Part shown: positions 1 to 5,566 of the stretch, in pieces
How the letters are laid out: each line of letters starts with the position of its first letter
How positions within the stretch are numbered: the stretch's first letter is position 1
Assembly: GCA_903859795.1 (NCBI GenBank)
Contig: CAIOOC010000797.1
Span: forward strand, 1 to 6,429
DNA length: 6,429 nt
Origin: an uncultured Bacteroidia bacterium
GTDB lineage: Bacteria; Bacteroidota; Bacteroidia; Bacteroidales; Prolixibacteraceae
Direction: 5' to 3'
Made by a program: the position numbers and the translations under genes
Notes under the pieces: generated by a model
What the model saw: the letters and a program-made list of their open reading frames with translations, nothing else
Database searches by the model: none
Told to the model about the DNA's origin: nothing

Positions 1-707
1 TCTGCAGTGACATAATGACTGGTAGCACCAATAATTTTCACACCCCGTTCATGAGCTGCATGATACGGTTTTGCCCCGGCAAATGCCGGGAGAAAAGAGT
101 GATGAATATTAATGATCCTGTTGGGATAATTGGCCACAAAATTATCGGAAAGAACCTGCATATATCTTGCCAGGACAACAAAATCAATATCATATTTCTG
201 AAGTAATCCGATCTCGAACTGCTCCTGTTCAACCTTATTTGAGCTATTCTTTTCAACCAGGTGAAAATCTATCCCAAAGCTTTTTGCAACAGGTCGCAAC
301 GTTTCGTGATTGCTGACAATCAAAGGGATTTCAGTTTCCCAGTCACCTGCGGTATACCTCGAAAGGATATCAAAAAGACAGTGTGACATTTTTGAAACAA
401 ACACGGCCATTCTTGGCCTCTTATCTGAGAAATGGAGTGAAAAAACAATTCCAAATTTACGGGCAATAAGTGTTTGAAAGTAGTCTGAGATTTTCTCTGT
501 TGGAATTGCAAATTTCTCAAGTTCCCATTCTACTCTCATGTAAAAGAGCCCTTCCTCATGATCGACATGCTGATCAAGATATATTATATTGCCATGATTT
601 TCATTTAAGAATTCAGTAACAGCTGCCAGAATTCCCTGTTTATCAACACAATAAATCAGTAAAATAGCCGTATTTTTTATTCCGGAATCTTTGCGTATCG
701 ACTGCAT
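1..707 (-). CDS. purU: Formyltetrahydrofolate deformylase PurU, C-terminus cut by window edge
   Basis: PurU hydrolyses 10-formyltetrahydrofolate to formate and tetrahydrofolate in the cytoplasm, balancing one-carbon pools and supplying formate. An uninterrupted frame gives 235 residues from ATG at 707 and continues past base 1; the family is usually about 280-290 aa, so roughly 50 residues are missing. Residues about 12-85 form an ACT-type regulatory domain (AILLIYCVDKQGILAAV). Residues about 97-235 are the formyltransferase fold, with RPRMAVFVSK at its start, DFVVLARYMQVLS (175-187) and the catalytic block NIHHSFLPAFAGAKPYH. Asn200 and His202 match the catalytic Asn and His of the GART/PurU family; the catalytic Asp should lie just outside the window. 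The start is the first ATG, 45 nt after the hisB stop, in A-rich sequence without a Shine-Dalgarno site. No terminator separates it from hisB, so co-transcription is inferred. Identification is firm from the motif set. Confidence 0.95.
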   Translation of the reverse strand, partial: MQSIRKDSGIKNTAILLIYCVDKQGILAAVTEFLNENHGNIIYLDQHVDHEEGLFYMRVEWELEKFAIPTEKISDYFQTLIARKFGIVFSLHFSDKRPRMAVFVSKMSHCLFDILSRYTAGDWETEIPLIVSNHETLRPVAKSFGIDFHLVEKNSSNKVEQEQFEIGLLQKYDIDFVVLARYMQVLSDNFVANYPNRIINIHHSFLPAFAGAKPYHAAHERGVKIIGATSHYVTA

Positions 708-752
708 AGTTAATGTTTCTGTTGTTTCTAACTTTCTATTGTTTCAGTTGCT

Positions 753-1877
753 TCATAGAATGCCTTTCGTGCTTGGCAGAGATTGAACGAATGGATCTTT
801 TCGGATAGCCATCTTTAATGCCCGGGCAAATGCTTTAAAAATCCCCTCAATTTTATGATGCTCATTTGTCCCTTGAGCCTGAATATTTAAATTCGCTAAT
901 GCAGAATCTGACATTGATTTAAAGAAATGAAAGAACATTTCTGTAGGCATGTCCCCAACTTTTTCACGGTTAAATTCTGCCTTCCAAACAATCCATGGCC
1001 GACCACCAAAATCAAGAGCCACCTGTGCAAGGCAGTCATCCATTGGTAGACAGTAACCATATCGTTCAATTCCCCGTTTATCACCCAGCGCTTTTCTGAT
1101 AGCCTCGCCAAGGGCTATTCCGGTATCTTCAATCGTATGATGCTCATCAACAGCCAAATCCCCATTTACTTTAATTGTCAGATCACATCCGGAATGACGG
1201 CCAATCTGATCAAGCATATGATCAAAAAACGCAAGACCAGTATGAATATCACATTTCCCTGTACCATCAAGTCTCAATTCAACGTAAATGTCAGTTTCTG
1301 AAGTTTTCCGGCTGATTGTTGATGTACGTTCTCCGATTACAAGGAAATTGAAGATTGTCTCCCAATTGTCCGTGGCCAATGCACAATATTGGTCAAGTCC
1401 ACAATTATTTAATGTGTCAATCTGATTTTCAGGAACAAAAAATATCCCTTTTGCACCCAAATTTTTTGCCAACTCTATATCAGTAACTCTGTCGCCAATT
1501 ACAAATGACCTGGCAAGATCATAGTCATTTGAGAAATATTGCTTCAGCATGCCGGTTCCTGGTTTGCGGTTTGGGGAATTCTCTTCAGGGAAGGTGGGAT
1601 CAATATGAATATTCGTAAAGTTAATCCCTTCATTTTTAAACGTTTTCAACATCATTTGTTGAGCTGGCCAGAAATTCTCTTCAGGGAAGGCTGCTGTCCC
1701 TAGACCGTCCTGGTTTGTAACGATAACCAACTCAAAATCGAGGAATTTCTGTATATTGTAAAGGTTACGAAACACACCCGGAATAAATTCCAGCTTCTCG
1801 AGCGAATCGACCTGCATATCAATGGATGGCTCGACGATCAGTGTCCCATCACGATCAATAAAAAGAATTTTTTTCAT
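753..1877 (-). CDS. hisB: Bifunctional histidinol-phosphatase / imidazoleglycerol-phosphate dehydratase HisB
   Basis: HisB of 374 aa (E. coli bifunctional HisB is 355). The C-terminal half dehydrates imidazole-glycerol phosphate to imidazole-acetol phosphate; the N-terminal half dephosphorylates histidinol phosphate. The N-terminal HAD domain (about 1-170) shows LFIDRDGTL with nucleophile Asp8 and acid/base Asp10, TNQDGLGT (54-61), Lys105 in RKP, and GDRVTD (128-133) with acidic Asp129 and Asp133. The dehydratase domain (about 184-374) has [14 protein letters not shown] plus the two metal-binding HHxxE motifs, HHTIE (246-250) and HHKIE (340-344), and ends LPSTKGIL as in other IGPDs. The loop that in E. 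coli carries four zinc ligands (CPH...CDC) reads [11 protein letters not shown] here, with none of the Cys/His retained. It follows hisC after a 142-nt gap and precedes purU by 45 nt. The start is ATG at 1877 in A/T-rich sequence, and the N-terminus aligns directly with known HisB. Very secure. Confidence 0.97.
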   Translation of the reverse strand: MKKILFIDRDGTLIVEPSIDMQVDSLEKLEFIPGVFRNLYNIQKFLDFELVIVTNQDGLGTAAFPEENFWPAQQMMLKTFKNEGINFTNIHIDPTFPEENSPNRKPGTGMLKQYFSNDYDLARSFVIGDRVTDIELAKNLGAKGIFFVPENQIDTLNNCGLDQYCALATDNWETIFNFLVIGERTSTISRKTSETDIYVELRLDGTGKCDIHTGLAFFDHMLDQIGRHSGCDLTIKVNGDLAVDEHHTIEDTGIALGEAIRKALGDKRGIERYGYCLPMDDCLAQVALDFGGRPWIVWKAEFNREKVGDMPTEMFFHFFKSMSDSALANLNIQAQGTNEHHKIEGIFKAFARALKMAIRKDPFVQSLPSTKGIL

Positions 1878-1887
1878 ATTTAACTTT

Positions 1888-1902
1888 TTGCTGCTTCAGC
1901 AA
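1888..1902 (-). other. Short hairpin just upstream of the hisB start
   Basis: A perfect 6-bp stem with a 3-nt loop (TTGCTG-AAG-CAGCAA in mRNA sense) ends 10 nt before the hisB ATG. No U-run follows, so it is not an intrinsic terminator. It could affect hisB initiation or be chance; a 6-bp repeat is weak evidence alone. Confidence 0.3.
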
Positions 1903-1961
1903 CATTTGTATTGACTATTTAAATTTCAGTCTTTTAAAGATAAGAAATTGCCGACAGATAA

Positions 1962-2001
1962 GTTGTGTTTCGATATCAAATTTTGAATTTAATTACACAA
2001 C
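1962..2001 (-). other. Nested stem-loop in the hisC-hisB intercistronic gap
   Basis: The 142-nt gap 1878-2019 holds no gene. Its clearest content is an inverted repeat with outer arms GTTGTGT and ACACAAC (1995-2001 and 1962-1968, 7 bp perfect). Inside lies AAATT-CAA-AATTT (1978-1990, 5 bp). The structure begins 18 nt after the hisC stop. No U-run follows, so a terminator is unlikely. Stabilisation or processing of the mRNA 3' of hisC is a possible role, by inference only. I found no Bacteroidota-type promoter with correct spacing in the gap: TATCTTTA at about 1933-1940 resembles a -7 box but lacks a TTG 19 nt upstream. Confidence 0.35.
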
Positions 2002-2019
2002 CAGTGTACTTCTAAAATG

Positions 2020-3057
2020 TTAAACCAAACTGTCAAACGCCTCCATCAATGTCGCATTTTCCTCTGGCGAACCAATACTTATTCTCAGACACCCTTCACA
2101 CAGAGCTATAGATGAGCGATCACGCACGATAATTTTTTCATCCACCAGGTATTGATAGATTCCTCTGGGGTCGTAAACTTTAACAAGTACAAAATTTGCA
2201 TCGGTCGGAAATACCTTAATCACAAAAGGATACGTTGTTAAACTGGCTATCATTTTATCCCGTTCTTTAAGGATTACAGTTACCCATTCTGTTTTTAGCT
2301 TTTCGTTTGCAAGAAGCTCAAGTCCCTTTTGCTGGGTCAGAATACTGAGGTTGTACGGGTATTTAATCCGGCTTAATACATCTATAATTGGCTCTGCTGC
2401 AAAGGCCATTCCAAGCCTGAGTCCAGCCATTCCCCATGCTTTCGAAAAGGTCTGAAGGATAACCAGATTAGGATATTGATCCAGTTTTGGAAGCAATGAT
2501 TTTTCAGGACAAAAATCAATATATGCTTCATCTATCACAACTACCCCATTAAAGCCGGTAATAATTTTCAGCAAACCATCATTATTCAGTGCATTACCAG
2601 TTGGATTATTCGGGGAACACAGAAAAATGATTTTGGTATCAGAAGTTACTGCTGCAAGCACAGCTTCGTCATCAAGGCCAAAGTCCCCATTCAGCGGAAC
2701 CAGATTAACCTTGATATTATTGGTGTCAGCTGCAACTCGGTACATCCCGTAAGTAGGGTTTATCGATACAATATTATCTTTCCCCGGTTCGCAAAAAGCC
2801 CGAAAAAGCAAATCGATTGGCTCATCGCTTCCGTTACCCAGAAATATATTTTGAACCGCAATATTCTTTATCTCACAAACCTTTGATTTCAATATACGCT
2901 GGTGTGGATCGGGATAACGATTCCAGGGTGAATTATACGGATTTTCGTTGGCATCGAGAAATACGGCAGCATCTCCCGAAAACTCATCCCTTGCACTGGA
3001 ATAGGGTTTCAGGTTGCGGATATTCTCCCTTAGCAGTTTATTTATATCAAAATTCAT
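2020..3057 (-). CDS. hisC: Histidinol-phosphate aminotransferase HisC
   Basis: A 345-aa PLP-dependent (fold type I, class I/II) aminotransferase that converts imidazole-acetol phosphate and glutamate to histidinol phosphate and 2-oxoglutarate. Visible landmarks are DANENPY near the N-terminus (35-41), LGNGSDEPIDLL (73-84), SPNNPTGN (148-155) with Asn151, VVIDEAYIDF (173-182) with Asp176 and Tyr179, the Schiff-base lysine Lys206 in TFSKAWGMAGLRLG with phosphate-binding Arg214, and Arg325 in CLRISIG, which fits the substrate-carboxylate/phosphate arginine. The length is typical of HisC (about 345-360). The reading frame stays open upstream to 3156, but only through a TTG codon, and the extra 33 residues match no family sequence, so ATG 3057 is taken as the start. 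This leaves a 100-nt gap after hisD. Its position between hisD and hisB supports the specific HisC assignment over a generic aminotransferase. Confidence 0.96.
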   Translation of the reverse strand: MNFDINKLLRENIRNLKPYSSARDEFSGDAAVFLDANENPYNSPWNRYPDPHQRILKSKVCEIKNIAVQNIFLGNGSDEPIDLLFRAFCEPGKDNIVSINPTYGMYRVAADTNNIKVNLVPLNGDFGLDDEAVLAAVTSDTKIIFLCSPNNPTGNALNNDGLLKIITGFNGVVVIDEAYIDFCPEKSLLPKLDQYPNLVILQTFSKAWGMAGLRLGMAFAAEPIIDVLSRIKYPYNLSILTQQKGLELLANEKLKTEWVTVILKERDKMIASLTTYPFVIKVFPTDANFVLVKVYDPRGIYQYLVDEKIIVRDRSSIALCEGCLRISIGSPEENATLMEAFDSLV

Positions 3058-3088
3058 AGTACATCTTGTTTCCTTACTGATCCGTCTC

Positions 3089-3135
3089 TTCCCGTGTACT
3101 TGCCAAAATAATTGCAAGAATTGATCTAACGGGAA
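3089..3135 (-). other. Nested stem-loop in the hisD-hisC intercistronic gap
   Basis: The 100-nt gap 3058-3157 contains outer arms TTCCCGT (3129-3135) and ACGGGAA (3089-3095), 7 bp perfect, enclosing CTTGC/GCAAG (3114-3118 and 3099-3103, 5 bp). The structure starts 22 nt after the hisD stop and is not followed by a U-run, so a terminator is unlikely. The layout resembles that of the hairpin in the hisC-hisB gap. Function is unknown; mRNA stabilisation, processing or translational uncoupling are possibilities. Confidence 0.35.
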
Positions 3136-3157
3136 CCATTCCGGAAAGCATTTCAAA

Positions 3158-4435
3158 TTACTTATTCATTCTCAGAGTTGCAGCATTTTTATGTGCGAAG
3201 AGTTGTTCAGCTTCGGCCATCTCTTCGATAATTGGTCCTAATTGTTGAAAGCCATCCTTTGTAATCTCCTGATAGGTTATTTTCTTGCAGAAACTGTCCA
3301 GACCTATTCCGCTGAACGATCGGGCCCAGCCGTTGGTAGGAAGGGTATGATTAGTTCCTGAGGCATAATCTCCGGCACTTTCAGGTGTATAGTTTCCTAT
3401 AAATACGGAACCTGCATTTGTAATCCGTTCAGCAAGACCTGCGGCATCTTTTGCTGCAATAATCAGATGTTCAGGGGCATAAAAGTTGATCAACCCAAGC
3501 ATCTCCTCGACATCCCTGACAAGTATTGCACGACTGTTTTCAAGTGCCTTAGCGGCAATCTCCGAGCGTGGAAGCGCCTTAAGCTGCTTTCCCATCACCT
3601 TTATAACATCTTTAATCAGTTGTTCCTCAGTAGTTACCAGGATTACCTGGCTATCAGGCCCGTGTTCGGCCTGAGAAAGGAGATCCGCAGCCACAAAAGC
3701 GGGATTAGCCGTTTCGTCGGCAATAACCGCCACCTCTGAAGGTCCGGCAGGCATGTCAATGGCACAATCGGCATTTGCCACAAATTGCTTGGCCGCGGTA
3801 ACCCATGAGTTTCCAGGGCCAAAAATCTTATCAACTTTTGGGACTGTTTCGGTGCCATAGGCCATTGCTCCGATTGCCTGCATACCACCGATTTTATATA
3901 TTTCTGTTATATGACACACAGAGGCTGCAAAAAGGATCGCAGGATGTATCTTCCCCTGACGGTCAGGGGGTGTACAAAGTATAACATTCCGGCAACCGGC
4001 AATCATTGCTGGAATTCCAAGCATTAATACCGTTGAAAAAAGTGGAGCTGAACCACCAGGAATATAGAGTCCTACACGTTCAATCGGCAATGATTTTTGC
4101 CAGCATTTCACGCCGGGCATAGTCTCGATGACCTTGAGCGAAATTTTCTGGGCGACATGAAAGGTATCAATATTTTGAGCAGCAGCATAAATCGCATTCT
4201 TTAATTTTGGATCAAGGATCTGAACCGCTTGATCAATTTCATCAGGCGAAACTTTAAAATTCTTAATATCAGCATGGTCAAACTGAAGGGTGAATTTATG
4301 TATTGCACTATCACCTTCGGCCTTGATTTTGGACATTACCTTGCTCACCGTCTCAATTTTTTCCAAGAAATCGGCAGTTGGACGTTTAGTAATTTCCGGC
4401 CACGAATTAAACAGCGGATAACGGTAGATTTGCAT
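3158..4435 (-). CDS. hisD: Histidinol dehydrogenase HisD
   Basis: HisD (425 aa; E. coli 434) performs the last two steps of the pathway, the NAD-dependent four-electron oxidation of histidinol to histidine through histidinal, using Zn. Signatures seen are [20 protein letters not shown] (121-140), [12 protein letters not shown] (205-216), the family block [16 protein letters not shown] (225-240), and [12 protein letters not shown] with Zn ligands Gln255 and His258. APEHL carries the catalytic Glu322-His323 pair, and [15 protein letters not shown] carries Zn ligand Asp356. His415 in [11 protein letters not shown] near the C-terminus is the fourth Zn ligand. All residues needed for catalysis are present. 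The start is ATG 4435, only 10 nt after the hisG stop, consistent with tight coupling in one transcript. Confidence 0.97.
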   Translation of the reverse strand: MQIYRYPLFNSWPEITKRPTADFLEKIETVSKVMSKIKAEGDSAIHKFTLQFDHADIKNFKVSPDEIDQAVQILDPKLKNAIYAAAQNIDTFHVAQKISLKVIETMPGVKCWQKSLPIERVGLYIPGGSAPLFSTVLMLGIPAMIAGCRNVILCTPPDRQGKIHPAILFAASVCHITEIYKIGGMQAIGAMAYGTETVPKVDKIFGPGNSWVTAAKQFVANADCAIDMPAGPSEVAVIADETANPAFVAADLLSQAEHGPDSQVILVTTEEQLIKDVIKVMGKQLKALPRSEIAAKALENSRAILVRDVEEMLGLINFYAPEHLIIAAKDAAGLAERITNAGSVFIGNYTPESAGDYASGTNHTLPTNGWARSFSGIGLDSFCKKITYQEITKDGFQQLGPIIEEMAEAEQLFAHKNAATLRMNK

Positions 4436-4445
4436 GACAAAAAAT

Positions 4446-5309
4446 TTATAAAATCATTTTCTCAATTGGAAGGACCAATATTCCTTCAGCACCATTTTTC
4501 TTCAGGTTACCGATCACAACCCAGAACTCACTCTCATTTATCACTGAATGCAGTGAACTCCATCCTGTTCTGGCTAAAGGCATAATGGTTGGAGAGGTCA
4601 TTCCTGGAAGAACTTTGATAATCTGCTCAAGCTTATCATTCGGGGCATTAAGCATAATGTATTTCTTCCCCTTTCCTTTCTCAACCGCCTCAATTCGGAA
4701 GATCAGTTCATCGAGAACGGCCTGCTTGTCTATCGGAAGATTCGGCGTTGCAACAATAACAGCTTCAGAATCCATAATGTTATACACCTCTTTCAACCGA
4801 TTACTTACCAGAGTGCTTCCGGAACTTACAATGTCGAAAATCGCATCTGCAAGACCTATGCCAGGAGCAATTTCAACCGAGCCGGCAATAAAATGAATAT
4901 TGGCTTCGATCTTATTTTCATCAAGGAAATCTTTTAATATCCTTGGGTAAGATGTGGCAATTTTCTTGCCGGCAAACCATTCCAGACCTGGGTAATCAAT
5001 ATCTTTGGGAATTGCCAGTGAAAGCCTGCATTTACTGAAACCCAGATGTTTGATAATTTCTACATTTTGCTTTTGCTCCATCATCTCATTCTTTCCAACA
5101 ATGCCAATGTCGGCAACTCCATCAGCGACACATTGAGGAATATCGTCATCGCGCAGAAAGAGCGCTTCAAGCGGAAAGTTTTTCGCGGCCGATATTAATC
5201 TGCGACTGCTGGAAATAAGCTTAATGCCAGTTTCCGAGAGTAAAGACATTGAATCTTCATTTAACCGACCTTTGGTCTGTATCGCAATTCTTAAAATTGA
5301 ATCCATCAT
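4446..5309 (-). CDS. hisG: ATP phosphoribosyltransferase HisG, long form
   Basis: HisG commits ATP and PRPP to histidine synthesis, forming phosphoribosyl-ATP and pyrophosphate. The 287-aa product is the long (hexameric) type, which does not need HisZ. The N-terminal catalytic lobes show LRIAIQTKGRL (6-16), DDIPQCVADGVADIGIVGKN (55-74) and the PRPP-binding loop DAIFDIVSSGSTL (155-167). The C-terminal domain (about 215-287) matches the regulatory ACT-like domain of E. coli HisG, with KYIMLNAP, LPGMTSPTIMPL and the terminal ILVLPIEKM. In this family that domain mediates feedback inhibition by histidine; that is family knowledge and is not shown here. The start is a tandem ATG-ATG (5309 and 5306), and either could be used. 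It lies 8 nt beyond the U-run of the attenuator, with no Shine-Dalgarno site. It is the first enzyme gene of the operon, 10 nt ahead of hisD. Confidence 0.97.
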   Translation of the reverse strand: MMDSILRIAIQTKGRLNEDSMSLLSETGIKLISSSRRLISAAKNFPLEALFLRDDDIPQCVADGVADIGIVGKNEMMEQKQNVEIIKHLGFSKCRLSLAIPKDIDYPGLEWFAGKKIATSYPRILKDFLDENKIEANIHFIAGSVEIAPGIGLADAIFDIVSSGSTLVSNRLKEVYNIMDSEAVIVATPNLPIDKQAVLDELIFRIEAVEKGKGKKYIMLNAPNDKLEQIIKVLPGMTSPTIMPLARTGWSSLHSVINESEFWVVIGNLKKNGAEGILVLPIEKMIL

Positions 5310-5317
5310 TTAAAATT

Positions 5318-5348
5318 AAAAAAGGCCTACCTGAATTTAGGTAAGCCT
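5318..5348 (-). terminator. Attenuator: rho-independent terminator before hisG
   Basis: In mRNA sense the stem AGGCUUACCU (5339-5348) pairs with AGGUAGGCCU (5323-5332) over 10 bp with a single G-U wobble and a 6-nt loop. A run of U follows immediately (5318-5322, plus the last stem U). It lies between the leader peptide and hisG, so it must be read through for his expression. The 5' arm can pair instead with 5383-5393, the hallmark of a regulated attenuator. Confidence 0.93.
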
Positions 5349-5393
5349 GTGTTTTGGTCATATAACGAAGGACACATCAACGCAAGCTCACCT
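5339..5393 (-). promoter_or_regulatory. Antiterminator helix of the his leader
   Basis: AGGUGAGCUUG (5393-5383) pairs with CAGGCUUACCU (5349-5339) over 11 continuous pairs, two of them G-U. The second strand contains the whole 5' arm of the terminator, so the two structures exclude each other. The first base of the upstream strand is the last A of the leader-peptide TAA. A ribosome finishing the leader peptide would therefore cover it and favour termination, whereas one stalled at the His codons leaves it largely free. Confidence 0.85.
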
Positions 5394-5416
5394 TATGGCA
5401 AGTGATGATGATGTCC
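5370..5416 (-). promoter_or_regulatory. Upstream (1:2) hairpin of the his leader
   Basis: GGACA-(U)-CAUC (5416-5407, one bulged U) pairs with GAUGUGUCC (5378-5370). Inside it, UCACUU (5405-5400) pairs with AGGUGA (5393-5388) around a 6-nt loop. The 5' side is the Gly/His-codon run of the leader peptide, and the inner 3' side is the upstream strand of the antiterminator. Without translation this hairpin would sequester that strand and let the terminator form, the role of the 1:2 pause hairpin in classical his and trp leaders. Confidence 0.75.
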
Positions 5417-5440
5417 CGTATGAATAGTGATTTTTATCAT
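5393..5440 (-). CDS. hisL: his operon leader peptide (MIKITIHTGHHHHLP)
   Basis: A 15-codon ORF, ATG 5440 to TAA 5393-5395, encodes MIKITIHTGHHHHLP. Five of the 15 residues are His, including four consecutive codons (three CAT, one CAC, 5402-5413). An upstream in-frame TAA at 5447-5449 rules out a longer form starting at ATG. It is followed by overlapping antiterminator and terminator structures and then hisG, the arrangement of a ribosome-mediated his attenuator, in which the peptide serves as a sensor of charged His-tRNA rather than as a product. Initiation is in an A/T-rich context (AATAAATAAAT before ATG) with no Shine-Dalgarno site, as expected in Bacteroidota. The symbol hisL is given by functional analogy with enterobacteria; sequence homology to enterobacterial HisL is not claimed. 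Confidence 0.9.
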   Translation of the reverse strand: MIKITIHTGHHHHLP

Positions 5441-5455
5441 ATTTATTTATTACTG

Positions 5456-5485
5456 CAATATTAAGCAAAAAACAGATTCTTCCAA
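5456..5485 (-). promoter_or_regulatory. Predicted his operon promoter (TTG-N19-TAATATTG)
   Basis: On the minus strand, TTG at 5485-5483 is followed by exactly 19 nt and then TAATATTG at 5463-5456. This matches the Bacteroidota housekeeping promoter (-33 TTG, N19, -7 TAnnTTTG) with one mismatch. It places the transcript start at about 5449-5453, some 10 nt before the leader-peptide ATG. The match and its position are seen; promoter activity is inferred. Confidence 0.65.
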
Positions 5486-5541
5486 CAAAATCAGGATTGG
5501 AAATGTTAAATTTAAATTAAATGTGTTTTCCAGATTGGAAA
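5480..5541. repeat. TTGGAA-type repeats upstream of and overlapping the his promoter
   Basis: GATTGGAAA occurs twice in direct orientation (5495-5503 and 5533-5541, 38 bp apart). TTCCAA at 5480-5485 forms an inverted repeat with the first copy (TTCCAA-N11-TTGGAA, 5480-5502) and covers the -33 TTG. This could be an operator, part of the argE 3' structure, or chance in AT-rich DNA. Confidence 0.3.
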
Positions 5542-5542
5542 A
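5526..5542 (-). terminator. Weak terminator candidate downstream of argE
   Basis: TTTTCC-AATCT-GGAAAA in mRNA sense is a 6-bp stem with a 5-nt loop, 24 nt past the argE stop. The sequence after it is AT-rich but has no clean U-run, so termination here is uncertain and some argE transcription may enter the his leader. The remainder of 5310-5566 is occupied by the promoter and leader elements listed separately. Confidence 0.25.
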
Positions 5543-5566
5543 TTTACGAAAGAAGAAATTAACCGG

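Noticed and set aside
708..752. Repeated GAAACA units in the hisB-purU gap
   Set aside because: The repeats are very short and A-rich, with no regular period or hairpin. They are more simply an A-rich translation-initiation region.
1933..1963. Possible internal promoter (TATCTTTA) ahead of hisB
   Set aside because: No TTG lies 19-21 nt upstream, so only half of the Bacteroidota consensus is present; AT-rich spacers give such matches often.
3058..3156. 33-residue N-terminal extension of HisC from a TTG codon
   Set aside because: The extension has no ATG, matches no HisC N-terminus and overlaps the structured spacer. The ATG at 3057 gives a normal-length protein.
3953..3969. Near-perfect 17-bp palindrome (CCCCTGAC-G-GTCAGGGG) inside hisD
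   Set aside because: It lies in coding sequence (PPDRQG). By a rough count, about one perfect 8-bp inverted repeat with a short loop is expected by chance in 6.4 kb, so it is not significant alone.
4229..4896. Plus-strand open frames of 118 and 103 codons opposite hisD and hisG
   Set aside because: They are antisense to firmly identified enzymes, have no recognisable family features and no start context; they are shadows of the real frames.
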